Made by a program: the position numbers and the translations under genes. A stretch of 33,783 nucleotides of DNA from Devosia nanyangense (GTDB lineage Bacteria; Pseudomonadota; Alphaproteobacteria; Rhizobiales; Devosiaceae), in assembly GCA_016213505.1 (NCBI GenBank), contig JACRAF010000042.1:1-33783 (forward strand), in the 5' to 3' direction. This document shows, one piece after another, positions 26,118 to 33,088 of the stretch (positions are counted from its first letter, which is position 1; each line of letters begins with the position of its first letter). Below the pieces are notes generated by a model, which saw only the letters and a program-made list of their open reading frames with translations, had not been told where the DNA came from and did not search any database.

Positions 26118-27089
26118 TCAGCCCTCCACTGCCGGCGCGTACCAGAATGCCGATCCAATATCGAGCTTCTTGGGAATGATCCCGAGGTCATGGAACTCGT
26201 CGGCTAGCGCCTGCTGATACGCGAGGATCGTCTCGTCCAGCGGCTGGATCGCGCCCAGATCAGCGCCCTTGCGGGTCAGCGCGATCTTCTGGATCTCGAC
26301 CGGAACACCGGTAATCTTCGAGATATCATCGACCGTGTCGTCGAGATTTGCCTGCGCCCGCGCCCCGACACTCGCCAGCTCGTCGATCACCTCGACCAGC
26401 ACGTTCGGGTTGGCCTTGGTGAAGGTGCCATTGGCGAGATAGTAGCCCCACGAATCGACGATTCCTTCGGTCGTCACCAGCACCCGGGTATCGGGCTGCT
26501 GCTGCGCGATGGCGAAGTACGGGTCCCAGATGATCCAGGCGTCGATCTGGCCGGTAGCAAAGGCTGGCGCCGCGTCTGGCGGCCCAAGGTCGAGCGCGTC
26601 GACATCACCGAGCCCCAACCCCGCCGTGCGCAGCGCCTTCACTGCGAAATTGTGCGAGCTTGAGCCACGCTTGAACGCCACCTTCTTGCCCCTGAGGTCG
26701 GCGAGCGACTGGATCGGCGAGTCCTGCTTGACAAGAATCGCCGAGCCATCGATCGCGCCTTTGGTCGCCGCCACATAGAGCAGGTCACCACCTGCCGACT
26801 GCGCGAACAGCGGCGGGATATCGCCGGTCGAGCCGAAGTCCAGCGCATTGGCGCCGAGCGCTTCGAGTAGCGGCGGGCCTGAGGTGAACTCGTTCCAGCT
26901 CACCGTGATCCCAAGCGGCGCCAGCCGCTTTTCGATCGCGCCCTCGGCCTTGGCCAGCGCGAACACGCCGCCTTTCTGCCAGCCGATGCGGAACTCGCTT
27001 GTGGCAGCTCGCGCCGGAAGCGCCGGAAGTGCCGCAAGGGCGGCCGCGCCGGCAAAGAGCTTCAGTGTGTCTCTGCGAGAGAGGGTCAT
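26118..27089 (-). CDS. ssuA: Aliphatic sulfonate-binding periplasmic protein
   Basis: The 323-residue substrate-binding protein of the sulfonate importer. The N-terminus MTLSRRDTLKLFAGAAALAA carries a twin-arginine (RRDTLK) Tat-type signal with cleavage near ARA (residue 28). The mature part has the SsuA/TauA-like EFRIGWQKGGVFALAKAEG, ALDFGSTGDIPPLFAQSAG, DLRGKKVAFKRGSSSHNF and AWIIWDPYFAIAQ stretches. It follows the FMN reductase gene by 25 bases. Tat export would suggest folding in the cytoplasm, though such signals can also use Sec. Confidence 0.92.
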   Translation of the reverse strand: MTLSRRDTLKLFAGAAALAALPALPARAATSEFRIGWQKGGVFALAKAEGAIEKRLAPLGITVSWNEFTSGPPLLEALGANALDFGSTGDIPPLFAQSAGGDLLYVAATKGAIDGSAILVKQDSPIQSLADLRGKKVAFKRGSSSHNFAVKALRTAGLGLGDVDALDLGPPDAAPAFATGQIDAWIIWDPYFAIAQQQPDTRVLVTTEGIVDSWGYYLANGTFTKANPNVLVEVIDELASVGARAQANLDDTVDDISKITGVPVEIQKIALTRKGADLGAIQPLDETILAYQQALADEFHDLGIIPKKLDIGSAFWYAPAVEG

Positions 27090-27114
27090 GTTACTATTAT
27101 CCTTGAGGATTGGG

Positions 27115-27696
27115 TCAGGCCTGGGCCAGGATTTGGAGGGGTTCGGGGAACTCGTCCCGCGCCGTGTTGATGCGCCAGCTCAGCTCCAGCGCCACGCGAT
27201 CGATACGTGAGAGCAGTGCCGCGCTCGACGGCTGGTGGTCCGTGAAATCGGTCTCGGTCGCATAGACGCCGGTGGCGACGATGTCGGCCGAAAAGAACGC
27301 GAACAGCGGCCGCAGGCCGTGGTCGAGCACAAGCGCATGCCGCTCGCTGCCGCCGGTCGCCGACAGCACCACCGGCTTATCCTTGAGCGCCTTGGGTTCG
27401 ATCAGGTCGAACAGATGCTTGAACAACCCGGTATAAGTGCCCTTATAGACCGGCGATCCAACGATCAGCGCGTCCGCGTTGGTGATCGCCTCTATCAGCT
27501 CCACTAGATCGAGCGGCGCCGTACTCGGATCGAGCGTCGAACCCAGCGAGGGATGAATCTCGTTGAGATCGTAGATCGTGGTGGTCGCGCCGATCCGCTT
27601 GGCCGCGGTCGTCGTGATCGCCTCGACCAGATTGCGCGTCCGCGATGGTCGCGACGAACTGCCGGCAAAGCCGACGAACTTGAATGTCTTTCCCAT
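27115..27696 (-). CDS. NADPH-dependent FMN reductase (MsuE/SsuE-like)
   Basis: A 193-residue flavodoxin-fold reductase that supplies reduced FMN to a two-component monooxygenase. FKFVGFAGSSSRPSRTRNLVEA forms the phosphate-binding loop, IVGSPVYKGTYTGLFKHLFDLI (about 78-99) the FMN-binding segment, and SATGGSERHALVLDHGLRPLFAFF the dimer or nicotinamide face. The ATG at 27696 overlaps the upstream monooxygenase stop as TGATG; a GTG codon directly before it is the alternative. Coupling to the monooxygenase supports a shared reaction. It is closest in pattern to MsuE. Confidence 0.92.
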   Translation of the reverse strand: MGKTFKFVGFAGSSSRPSRTRNLVEAITTTAAKRIGATTTIYDLNEIHPSLGSTLDPSTAPLDLVELIEAITNADALIVGSPVYKGTYTGLFKHLFDLIEPKALKDKPVVLSATGGSERHALVLDHGLRPLFAFFSADIVATGVYATETDFTDHQPSSAALLSRIDRVALELSWRINTARDEFPEPLQILAQA

Positions 27697-29063
27697 CACG
27701 CTGTCCTCTGGCTCTGCTCTTGCGCGCGCAGCACGAAACGGTTGGCCGGCCGGTCGAGCCCGAGGTTCTCGCGCAGCGTGTGCCCTTCATATTCAGTGCG
27801 GAACCAGCCGCGCTGCTGGAGGATCGGCACCACCTGGTCGACGAACTCGGTAAGCCCTGTCGGCAGGATCGGCGGCATGATGTTGAAGCCGTCAGCCGCC
27901 CCGTTGAGGAACCACTCGCCGATGGCGTCAGCCACCTGCTCGGGAGTGCCCACCACCGTGCGGTGGCCGCGCGCCGTCGCCAGCGACAGATAGAGCTGCC
28001 GCAGTGTCAGACCTCGGGAGGCAAGGTCTGACACCAGCTTCAACCGGCTCTGGTTGAGCTCGGTATGCGCCGGCAGAGGCGGCGCGACATCGTCGAGGTC
28101 GAAGGGGGAAAGATCGACGCCGACGTAGTATTGCTTGAGGATCGACCAGGCGATCGTGGGGTGCACCAGCGACTGGATGAAATCGTAGCGCTCCTGCGCT
28201 TCTTTCTCGGTACCACCAAGCACCGGGAAGATCCCTGGCATGATCACCAGCTCATCCTGTCGCCGGCCATACTTGCCCAGCCGGGCCTTGACGTCCGAGT
28301 AGAATGCCTGTCCGTCGCTGAGCGTCTGGTTGGCGGTGAAGATCACCTCCGCTGTCCGCGCCGCAAGATCACGGCCCGGCTCCGACGCGCCCGCCTGCAC
28401 AACCACCGGCCGCCCCTGCGGCGAGCGCGCCACGTTGAGCGGCCCCTGCACGGAAAACACCTTGCCCTTGTGATTGACGAGGTGAACCCTGTCCGGATCG
28501 AGGAACACGCCCGTGTTCTTGTCGATCACCAGCGCGTCGTCCTCGTACGAGTCCCACAAATCGAGCACGAGATCGACGAACTCCTCCGCCCGCTCGTAGC
28601 GGTTGGCGTGCGCCGGATGCCCGGGGATCGAGAAATTCTTGCTGACGTCCGCCGCCGTGGTCACCACGTTCCAGGCGGCACGGCCCTTGCTGATATGGTC
28701 GAGCGAGGCAAACTTCCGCGCCAGCAAGTACGGGTCCTCGTAGGTCGTCGATGCCGTTGCCACGAAGCCGATCCGCTCGGTCACCTGGCTCAGCGCCGCC
28801 CACAGCGTCACCGGCTCGAAATGCGCCGAATGGCTCACCCGGCTCCGCGTCTCGCGATCCTTGTCAGCGTCCCACCCCGCCGGCGAATCCGCCACGAAGA
28901 TCAGGTCGAACAGCCCGCGCTCAGCCGTCTCAGCCAGCCCGCGATAGTGCTCGATATTGTGCCCCGCATTCGCCTCAGCCGCCGGATGCCGCCAGGCTGC
29001 GATGTGGTGTCCCGTCGCCATGATGAAGGCGCCCAGATGTAGATTTCGCCGCTCAGTGCTCAT
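27696..29063 (-). CDS. FMN-dependent monooxygenase, NtaA/SnaA/DszA family
   Basis: A 455-residue bacterial luciferase-like monooxygenase that uses FMNH2 and O2 to oxidise a small substrate. Family signatures are HHIAAWRHPAAEANAG, GLFDLIFVADSPAGWD, SHSAHFEPVTLWAALSQVTERIGFVATASTTYEDPY, GRAAWNVVTTAADVSKNFS and PVVVQAGASEPGRDLAARTAEVIF. These match the NtaA/SnaA/DszA group rather than SsuD. Members act on nitrilotriacetate, pristinamycin, dibenzothiophene sulfone or dimethyl sulfide; beside sulfonate uptake genes an organosulfur substrate is likely but not proven. It is the first gene of the minus-strand sulfur operon; the ATG follows GGGAGA. Confidence 0.93.
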   Translation of the reverse strand: MSTERRNLHLGAFIMATGHHIAAWRHPAAEANAGHNIEHYRGLAETAERGLFDLIFVADSPAGWDADKDRETRSRVSHSAHFEPVTLWAALSQVTERIGFVATASTTYEDPYLLARKFASLDHISKGRAAWNVVTTAADVSKNFSIPGHPAHANRYERAEEFVDLVLDLWDSYEDDALVIDKNTGVFLDPDRVHLVNHKGKVFSVQGPLNVARSPQGRPVVVQAGASEPGRDLAARTAEVIFTANQTLSDGQAFYSDVKARLGKYGRRQDELVIMPGIFPVLGGTEKEAQERYDFIQSLVHPTIAWSILKQYYVGVDLSPFDLDDVAPPLPAHTELNQSRLKLVSDLASRGLTLRQLYLSLATARGHRTVVGTPEQVADAIGEWFLNGAADGFNIMPPILPTGLTEFVDQVVPILQQRGWFRTEYEGHTLRENLGLDRPANRFVLRAQEQSQRTA

Positions 29064-29117
29064 TCAGAATTCTCCCGTCGCGCGTCCCTCAAATCTGGAC
29101 ACGCTCAAAAACTACGC

Positions 29118-29142
29118 TTACTCTACCGACTTAGTCGAGTAA
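29118..29142. promoter_or_regulatory. Extended dyad operator in the divergent promoter region
   Basis: A 25-base dyad with outer arms TTACTC and GAGTAA and an inner CTA-N6-TAG lies 55 bases before the monooxygenase ATG and 32 bases before the divergent FAD/NAD(P)-binding gene. Its core (29120-29137) matches the sbp element at 16 of 18 positions. One bound regulator could control both directions. Confidence 0.65.
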
Positions 29143-29173
29143 CGGGCTTGCGCGTTTTGGACGAGGTGGAGCT

Positions 29174-30420
29174 TTGAATTCTAATTATTCCCAACAGCGC
29201 CAGCTCGGCGCACTCTCGCGGCGTCTGCGGCCGACTTCGCGAGTCGTCATCGTCGGCGGCGGTGCCAGCGGTGCTCTCATGGCGCTCCAACTGGCTCGCA
29301 AGTCATTGGACATAGAGGTCATTCTCGTCGAGAGGACCGACCGTCCGGGCCGCGGCCTCGCCTACGGCACCACTTGTGCCGAGCACGTCGTCAACGTCGT
29401 GCCCGGCCGTCTCAGCGCCTTCGCCGACGATCCGAACCACTTCGTCCGCTGGCTCCACCGCAGCGGTATGCTGCCCGCCCCCGAGTCGTTCGCTTTCGTC
29501 TCACGCCACCTCGTCGGCGACTATCTTGCGGAGATGCTAGGCGCGGCCGGCCCCAACCTGACGATCGTCCAGGACGAGGTGACGACCCTCAACGACACCG
29601 GCGCGGGCGTCGAGGTCTCGCTCAAGTCCAGCCCGCCGCTCTTCGGCGATACGGTGATACTCGCGACCGGGCACGGTTGGATTCGTCAGTACCCAGAGCC
29701 CGCATCGGTCCCCCCCGACGTCCCGGTCACTATCCTTGGCACGGGCCTTAGTATGATCGACCGCTGGCTCTCGCTTCGCACCTCCGGCCATCGCGGCCCG
29801 ATCACCGCCGTGTCGCGACTGGCCTCCTGCCCCACTGCCACGCCCCCTGCGTCCGTCTCGACCTCGATGCACCAACTCTTCCCGTCGGCCGACCAGTGAG
29901 CGCCGTGCTGCGCTGGGCACGGCATCTCGCAGCTGCACAACCCGACTGGCGCAGCGCCGTCGACGCCATTCGCCCCTTCGTCCCCCAACTGTGGCAAGGC
30001 TGGACCAGCCAGCAGCGCGCCCGCTTCCTCCGGCACGCCCGCCCCTACTGGGACATCCACCGCCACCGCCTCGCCCCTACGGTGCACGCCCGCCTCACCG
30101 CGGAACTCAGCGCCGGCACCCTTCGCATCCAGCGCGCCCGCAAGCCGGTCGACAACGTCTGGAAATTCGACTGCCGCGGCCTCCACCCGGTCTGGGACGA
30201 AATCGGCGATACGCTGATCGGCCACCTGCTGCGCTGGGGCGCCGCCCGTCCGGACCCCCTCGGCATAGGCCTCGAAATCACCGACCGCTGTGAGCTGATC
30301 GCTGCCGACGGCACCGCCTCTGCCACTCTCTACGCCATCGGCCCCCTCACCCGAGCCCGTTTCTGGGAGATCGAAGCCATTCCCGAGATCCGCTCCCAAT
30401 GCGTGACCCTTACGGGGTAG
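29174..30420 (+). pseudogene. FAD/NAD(P)-binding protein, frameshifted
   Basis: The two open frames 29174-29899 and 29896-30420 are one gene interrupted by a single-base loss. The N-terminal frame has the Rossmann motif VVIVGGGASGALMALQLA (about 24-41), GRGLAYGTT and ILGTGLSMIDRW, then turns to nonsense after ITAVSR. From 29821 a different frame reads GLLPHCHAPC, LPVGRPVSAVLRWARHLA and FLRHARPYWDIHRHRLAP, the normal continuation of this YdhS-like family. One base is missing near 29819, between the CGA at 29816 and the GGC at 29821. Restored, the protein would be about 415 residues. It is divergent from the sulfur operon and shares its operator. The frameshift may be a real inactivation or a sequencing error. 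Confidence 0.85.
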
Positions 30421-30743
30421 CTTCTCCAGCGAAGGTTGCGCTCACGCTCGGCCACCTCCGGGGCCCGTTCACCTGCGTGATACGCAATTGTGGCCAAGAG
30501 GCCTCAGCCACCAAGAGCCCGTGACCATCATGGTAGTCTGCTCGGGGCTAACGAAGACGACAGGGACCGTAGTGGCTCAAGCCCGCTGCTCACCTATGAA
30601 GCGATAGCGACATTGACGTCCCGTAGCGGTGGCTGAGCGCGGCCCAAGGGACTCTCCGCGATCAAAAGTTGGCCGCGGGCTGCAGGCTCAGGCCGCAATA
30701 ACTTTGGGCAGGCGCCCGTGGGCGCCAGCTCACTTTTGGGATC
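30421..30743. other. Gene-free stretch after the FAD-binding pseudogene
   Basis: I find no supported gene in these 323 bases. The right end has a compact palindrome, GGCGCCC-GT-GGGCGCC at 30711-30726, lying 18 bases past the stop of the small frameshifted minus-strand gene. It may be its terminator, though the downstream bases are not T-rich. Overall composition stays GC-rich. Confidence 0.45.
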
Positions 30744-30946
30744 TCAGCTCTTGGGTCGATCCGTGCCCGTGATGTCAAGGTAGAGCGTCTCAAGTCGCTT
30801 GATGCGCCCATCGGCCGGGTGGAGATCGAGGCTCTCCAGGCAGTCGAGGATCTCCAAGATTGTCGACGGACGAAGCTCGCTCTCGCGCAGTATCAGTCGA
30901 TGCGGGTGCGGGCGTAGTACTCGGCATTGGACTTCCGACGATCCAT
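30744..30946 (-). pseudogene. Small frameshifted gene downstream of DUF3489
   Basis: An ATG at 30946 starts MDRRKSNAEYYARTRID and stops at TGA (30893-30895). A second frame continues at once as RLILRESELRPSTILEILD and on to LETLYLDITGTDRPKS, ending at 30744. The two parts read as one protein of about 67 residues split by a one-base shift near 30893-30900. The ATG is 9 bases after the DUF3489 stop with an AGGCGG site before it, so it was probably the second gene of that pair. I do not recognise the family. It could instead be two unrelated fragments. Confidence 0.5.
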
Positions 30947-30955
30947 GCGAGCCGC

Positions 30956-31228
30956 CTACGCCTTGAGCGCCGCGACGTGGTATCGCCGCTCGCCGGTCTT
31001 GGCGTCCTTCGCCGAGACGACATCGATCTTCAACCGCTTCTTGAGGGCACCGGCGAAGAACCCGCGGACGCTGTGCGGCTGCCACTCCGTGGCTTCGATG
31101 ATCTCGGCGACTGACGCGCCGTTTGCACGTCGCAGCAGCGCAAGAACAATGTTCTGCTTAGTGTCGGGTTTCGCGATCGGCTTCTTGGCAGTGCGCGACT
31201 TGACGGTCTTGGTTGGCTTCTTGGCCAT
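30956..31228 (-). CDS. DUF3489 domain protein
   Basis: A 90-residue basic protein. Residues 1-24 are a Lys/Thr/Ala-rich leader (MAKKPTKTVKSRTAKKPIAK). Residues 25-90 form a winged-helix-like DUF3489 domain: KQNIVLALLRRANGASVAEI, EATEWQPHSVRGFFAGALKK and the final TGERRYHVAA. The family is common in alphaproteobacterial phage and island regions and probably binds DNA, but its function is unknown. The ATG at 31228 was chosen over a GTG three codons earlier because a GGG-containing site precedes it. Confidence 0.82.
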   Translation of the reverse strand: MAKKPTKTVKSRTAKKPIAKPDTKQNIVLALLRRANGASVAEIIEATEWQPHSVRGFFAGALKKRLKIDVVSAKDAKTGERRYHVAALKA

Positions 31229-31539
31229 GGTGTTCACCCTTGCCGATGAGCCTGGCGGAATTGCCCGGCTTCACTGACAAGGCCCGGGAGTTGGTCCGGG
31301 CGAGCGAGCCAACACATGCTTGCCGGCGCTACCTTGTCCAATGCTTGTGACCTCGGGCACCGGATCAGCCTTAACGAACGCTGTCGCCGTTGCTGGTCGT
31401 TCCAGTGCGAGTTTTCGGCGTCCGGTTTGTCCCGCCATAGGTGTGGGCCGCGGCAGGGGCCGCGATTGCCCCCACTATGGCGGGACGGGCGGATTGGGTC
31501 GTATAGGTCGATAAAGTCCTATAGCTGCTGACAGGTCGG
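31229..31539. other. Gene-free stretch with an inverted repeat
   Basis: No supported coding sequence. GTCCCGCCATAG at 31429-31440 is exactly complementary to 31475-31486, with a GC-rich 34-base centre (GCCGCGGCAGGGGCCGCG) that can itself fold. There is no T-run, so a protein-binding site or remnant repeat end is as likely as a terminator. Confidence 0.55.
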
Positions 31540-31617
31540 GGCTGGGGCCGACCCTCATAGCTTCACACTCGGGGGAGGACCCAACGACTCATCGTCCTCG
31601 TAGTATGCAGGGTGCGA
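31540..31617 (+). repeat. Perfect 78-bp inverted repeat, left arm
   Basis: Every base of 31540-31617 is the complement of 31925-32002. The arm begins GGCTGGGGCCGACCCTCAT and ends TGCAGGGTGCGA. The two arms enclose 307 bases without a convincing gene. The identity suggests a recent inverted duplication or an element end. Confidence 0.92.
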
Positions 31618-31924
31618 CTGCCTGTGACCTTGTCATGGTCCTGGACGGTCTCAGAGACTCGACGTCGGTGCACGTCATCTCGTCATCCACTGAGACGGGG
31701 CTCATTGCCTTCGAGAGCGTAACATTGTGCGACCGTCGTTGAGCGTCACCTTGATCCGCTGCGTCCTCTTCGCGACGAGTGCCCGCTCACGAAGGCCGCG
31801 TGGGCTGCATGTGAGCACCTGCGCTGTTGCCCGCGCCCACGACCGCTGGTCCGGTGGTCGAGGAAAGATCGAGGCAGAGGGAGCATTGAGGCCATCCTGT
31901 GCACCAAGCCGAGGCGGCTGGCAT
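31618..31924. other. 307-bp centre between the 78-bp inverted arms
   Basis: This segment has no recognisable gene. An 86-codon open frame on the plus strand (31727-31987) crosses into the right arm and has no family-like sequence. Together with the arms it forms a 463-bp unit that resembles a non-autonomous inverted-repeat element, but no flanking target duplication is visible. Confidence 0.5.
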
Positions 31925-32002
31925 TCGCACCCTGCATACTACGAGGACGATGAGTCGTTGGGTCCTCCCCCGAGTGTGAAGCTATGAGGGTCGGCCCCAG
32001 CC
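31925..32002 (-). repeat. Perfect 78-bp inverted repeat, right arm
   Basis: Exact reverse complement of 31540-31617. Its right part (from 31956) is also the start of the first copy of a longer direct repeat, so the left arm is an inverted partial copy of a unit present elsewhere in the region. Confidence 0.92.
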
Positions 32003-32190
32003 GCATGACGCAAGCAGCTCGACACGTGCACATGGGTTCGCATCCGAGTGCCGGGCGCGAACGACGGGCCAGCTTAGCCTGGTTGTGGCGACTGCCGCCC
32101 TGCGAACTGGGTGCGAACAGTGTTCGCACCCTTTGGGGAGAGGTGCGAACTCCCGCTTGCGGCTTACCCCCCCAAATGCACCGGCGGTTA
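31956..32190 (+). repeat. About 235-bp direct repeat, copy 1
   Basis: Runs from CGTTGGGTCCTCC to CACCGGCGGTTA and matches 32803-33036 with high identity, diverging most in the first 50 bases. It contains the perfect hairpin GGGTGCGAAC-AGT-GTTCGCACCC at 32109-32131. Its last base is the first base of the stop codon, in reverse, of the unknown minus-strand gene. Confidence 0.9.
32104..32118. promoter_or_regulatory. GAAC-N7-GAAC motif (LexA-box-like) in repeat copy 1
   Basis: GAAC at 32104-32107 and 32115-32118 are separated by 7 bases. On the other strand this is GTTC-N7-GTTC, the known LexA box of alphaproteobacteria. It overlaps the hairpin. Chance occurrence in a window of this size is possible, so the call is tentative. 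Confidence 0.4.
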
Positions 32191-32604
32191 GCTGCCGGAG
32201 GTGCCGCCACCCACCGCATGGTCCGACGAGATTCGCTGTGAGGCGAGGCGCCGAAGCGAGTGACGGAAACGCGTGAGCCAGCGACGCGTGCTGCCATCGA
32301 GGACGTTGTCATCCTCGCCGACCCACCACCAGATGGCCTCGTACTGGACGAGCAGATCGTTGAGGCTGCGCGGCTGCTCCTGGGAGATCGCCTCCGCCGT
32401 TCGGAGGGCGTCGTCAATGGCGTCCGACCAGACCTGATGTGCGCGGGTTGCCGCCGGGTCAACTTTCTCGCTCAGCGAGGCATATCTGCGCCAGGCGCGC
32501 CCCGCGCGTGCCCTATGGTGACCAAGCTCGCGTCCAAGATCACGCATCGGCCCCTCGGCACTTAAGGCTGTGGATTTGATGCCTCGATGTTGCCGTTCAC
32601 TCAT
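32188..32604 (-). CDS. Hypothetical protein, unknown family
   Basis: A 138-residue predicted cytoplasmic protein I do not recognise. It is rich in Arg, Ala and Trp and probably helical: RAGRAWRRYASLSEKVDP, ATRAHQVWSDAIDDALRTAE, QYEAIWWWVGEDDNVLDG and RWLTRFRHSLRRLASQR. The ATG at 32604 was chosen because GGAGA lies 9-13 bases upstream; the open frame continues 24 codons further without a good start site. The codon pattern looks coding. Its stop sits at the edge of repeat copy 1. It lies in a phage/island setting next to a terminase-like gene on the opposite strand. Confidence 0.6.
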   Translation of the reverse strand: MSERQHRGIKSTALSAEGPMRDLGRELGHHRARAGRAWRRYASLSEKVDPAATRAHQVWSDAIDDALRTAEAISQEQPRSLNDLLVQYEAIWWWVGEDDNVLDGSTRRWLTRFRHSLRRLASQRISSDHAVGGGTSGS

Positions 32605-32802
32605 GGGTTGTCTCCGACGCAGGTGTCCGGACACACGAAGGACTTGCCGCCCCGCGAAGGCTAGGCCGTTGCGCAATTTGCAGGGGATAAGACGATACCG
32701 AAGGGCGGTTCCCTATTGGGGAGCCCTAAGACAGCGTTCTACTGGATCAACCAGAATCACTTAGCCGGACTGCCGGCGGCGACTTACGCCGTGCTTTCAA
32801 TG
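32605..32802. other. Short intergenic region between the unknown gene and repeat copy 2
   Basis: These 198 bases contain the presumed promoter of the minus-strand unknown gene. No gene or clear promoter hexamers are visible; only short open frames without family character. Confidence 0.35.
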
Positions 32803-33036
32803 CGTTGGGTCCTCCGCCGGTGGGAGATAATGAGGGTCGGCCCCAGCCGCAAAGCGGAAGCAGCTCGACACGTGTACATGGGTTCGCATCCGAGTGCCGG
32901 CCGCGAACGACGGGCCAGCTTGGCCAGGTTGTGGCGACTGCCGCCCTGCGAACTGGGTGCGAACAGTGTTCGCACCCTTTGGGGAGAGGTGCGAACACCC
33001 GCTTGCGGCTTAACCCCCCAAATGCACCGGCGGTTA
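32803..33036 (+). repeat. About 235-bp direct repeat, copy 2
   Basis: Matches 31956-32190 in the same orientation, including the identical hairpin GGGTGCGAAC-AGT-GTTCGCACCC and the tail CACCGGCGGTTA. It ends about 50 bases before the terminase-like gene, so it forms the upstream region of that gene. Confidence 0.9.
32950..32964. promoter_or_regulatory. GAAC-N7-GAAC motif (LexA-box-like) upstream of terminase gene
   Basis: GAAC at 32950-32953 and 32961-32964, 7 bases apart, about 125 bases before the ATG at 33089. It is identical to the motif in repeat copy 1. If functional it would put the phage-like gene under SOS control; the match could also be chance carried along with the repeat. Confidence 0.4.
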
Positions 33037-33088
33037 AGGAGCCAATGGGTATTTTGGGGGTCGATTGGGCTGAACGCGGGGGGACGGC

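Noticed and set aside
31727..31987. 86-codon plus-strand frame inside the inverted-repeat unit
   Set aside because: It runs into the right repeat arm, has no ribosome site and no recognisable sequence.
32784..32975. Minus-strand frame in repeat copy 2, similar to one in copy 1
   Set aside because: The similarity is due to the direct repeat itself; the frames diverge outside it and show no coding character.
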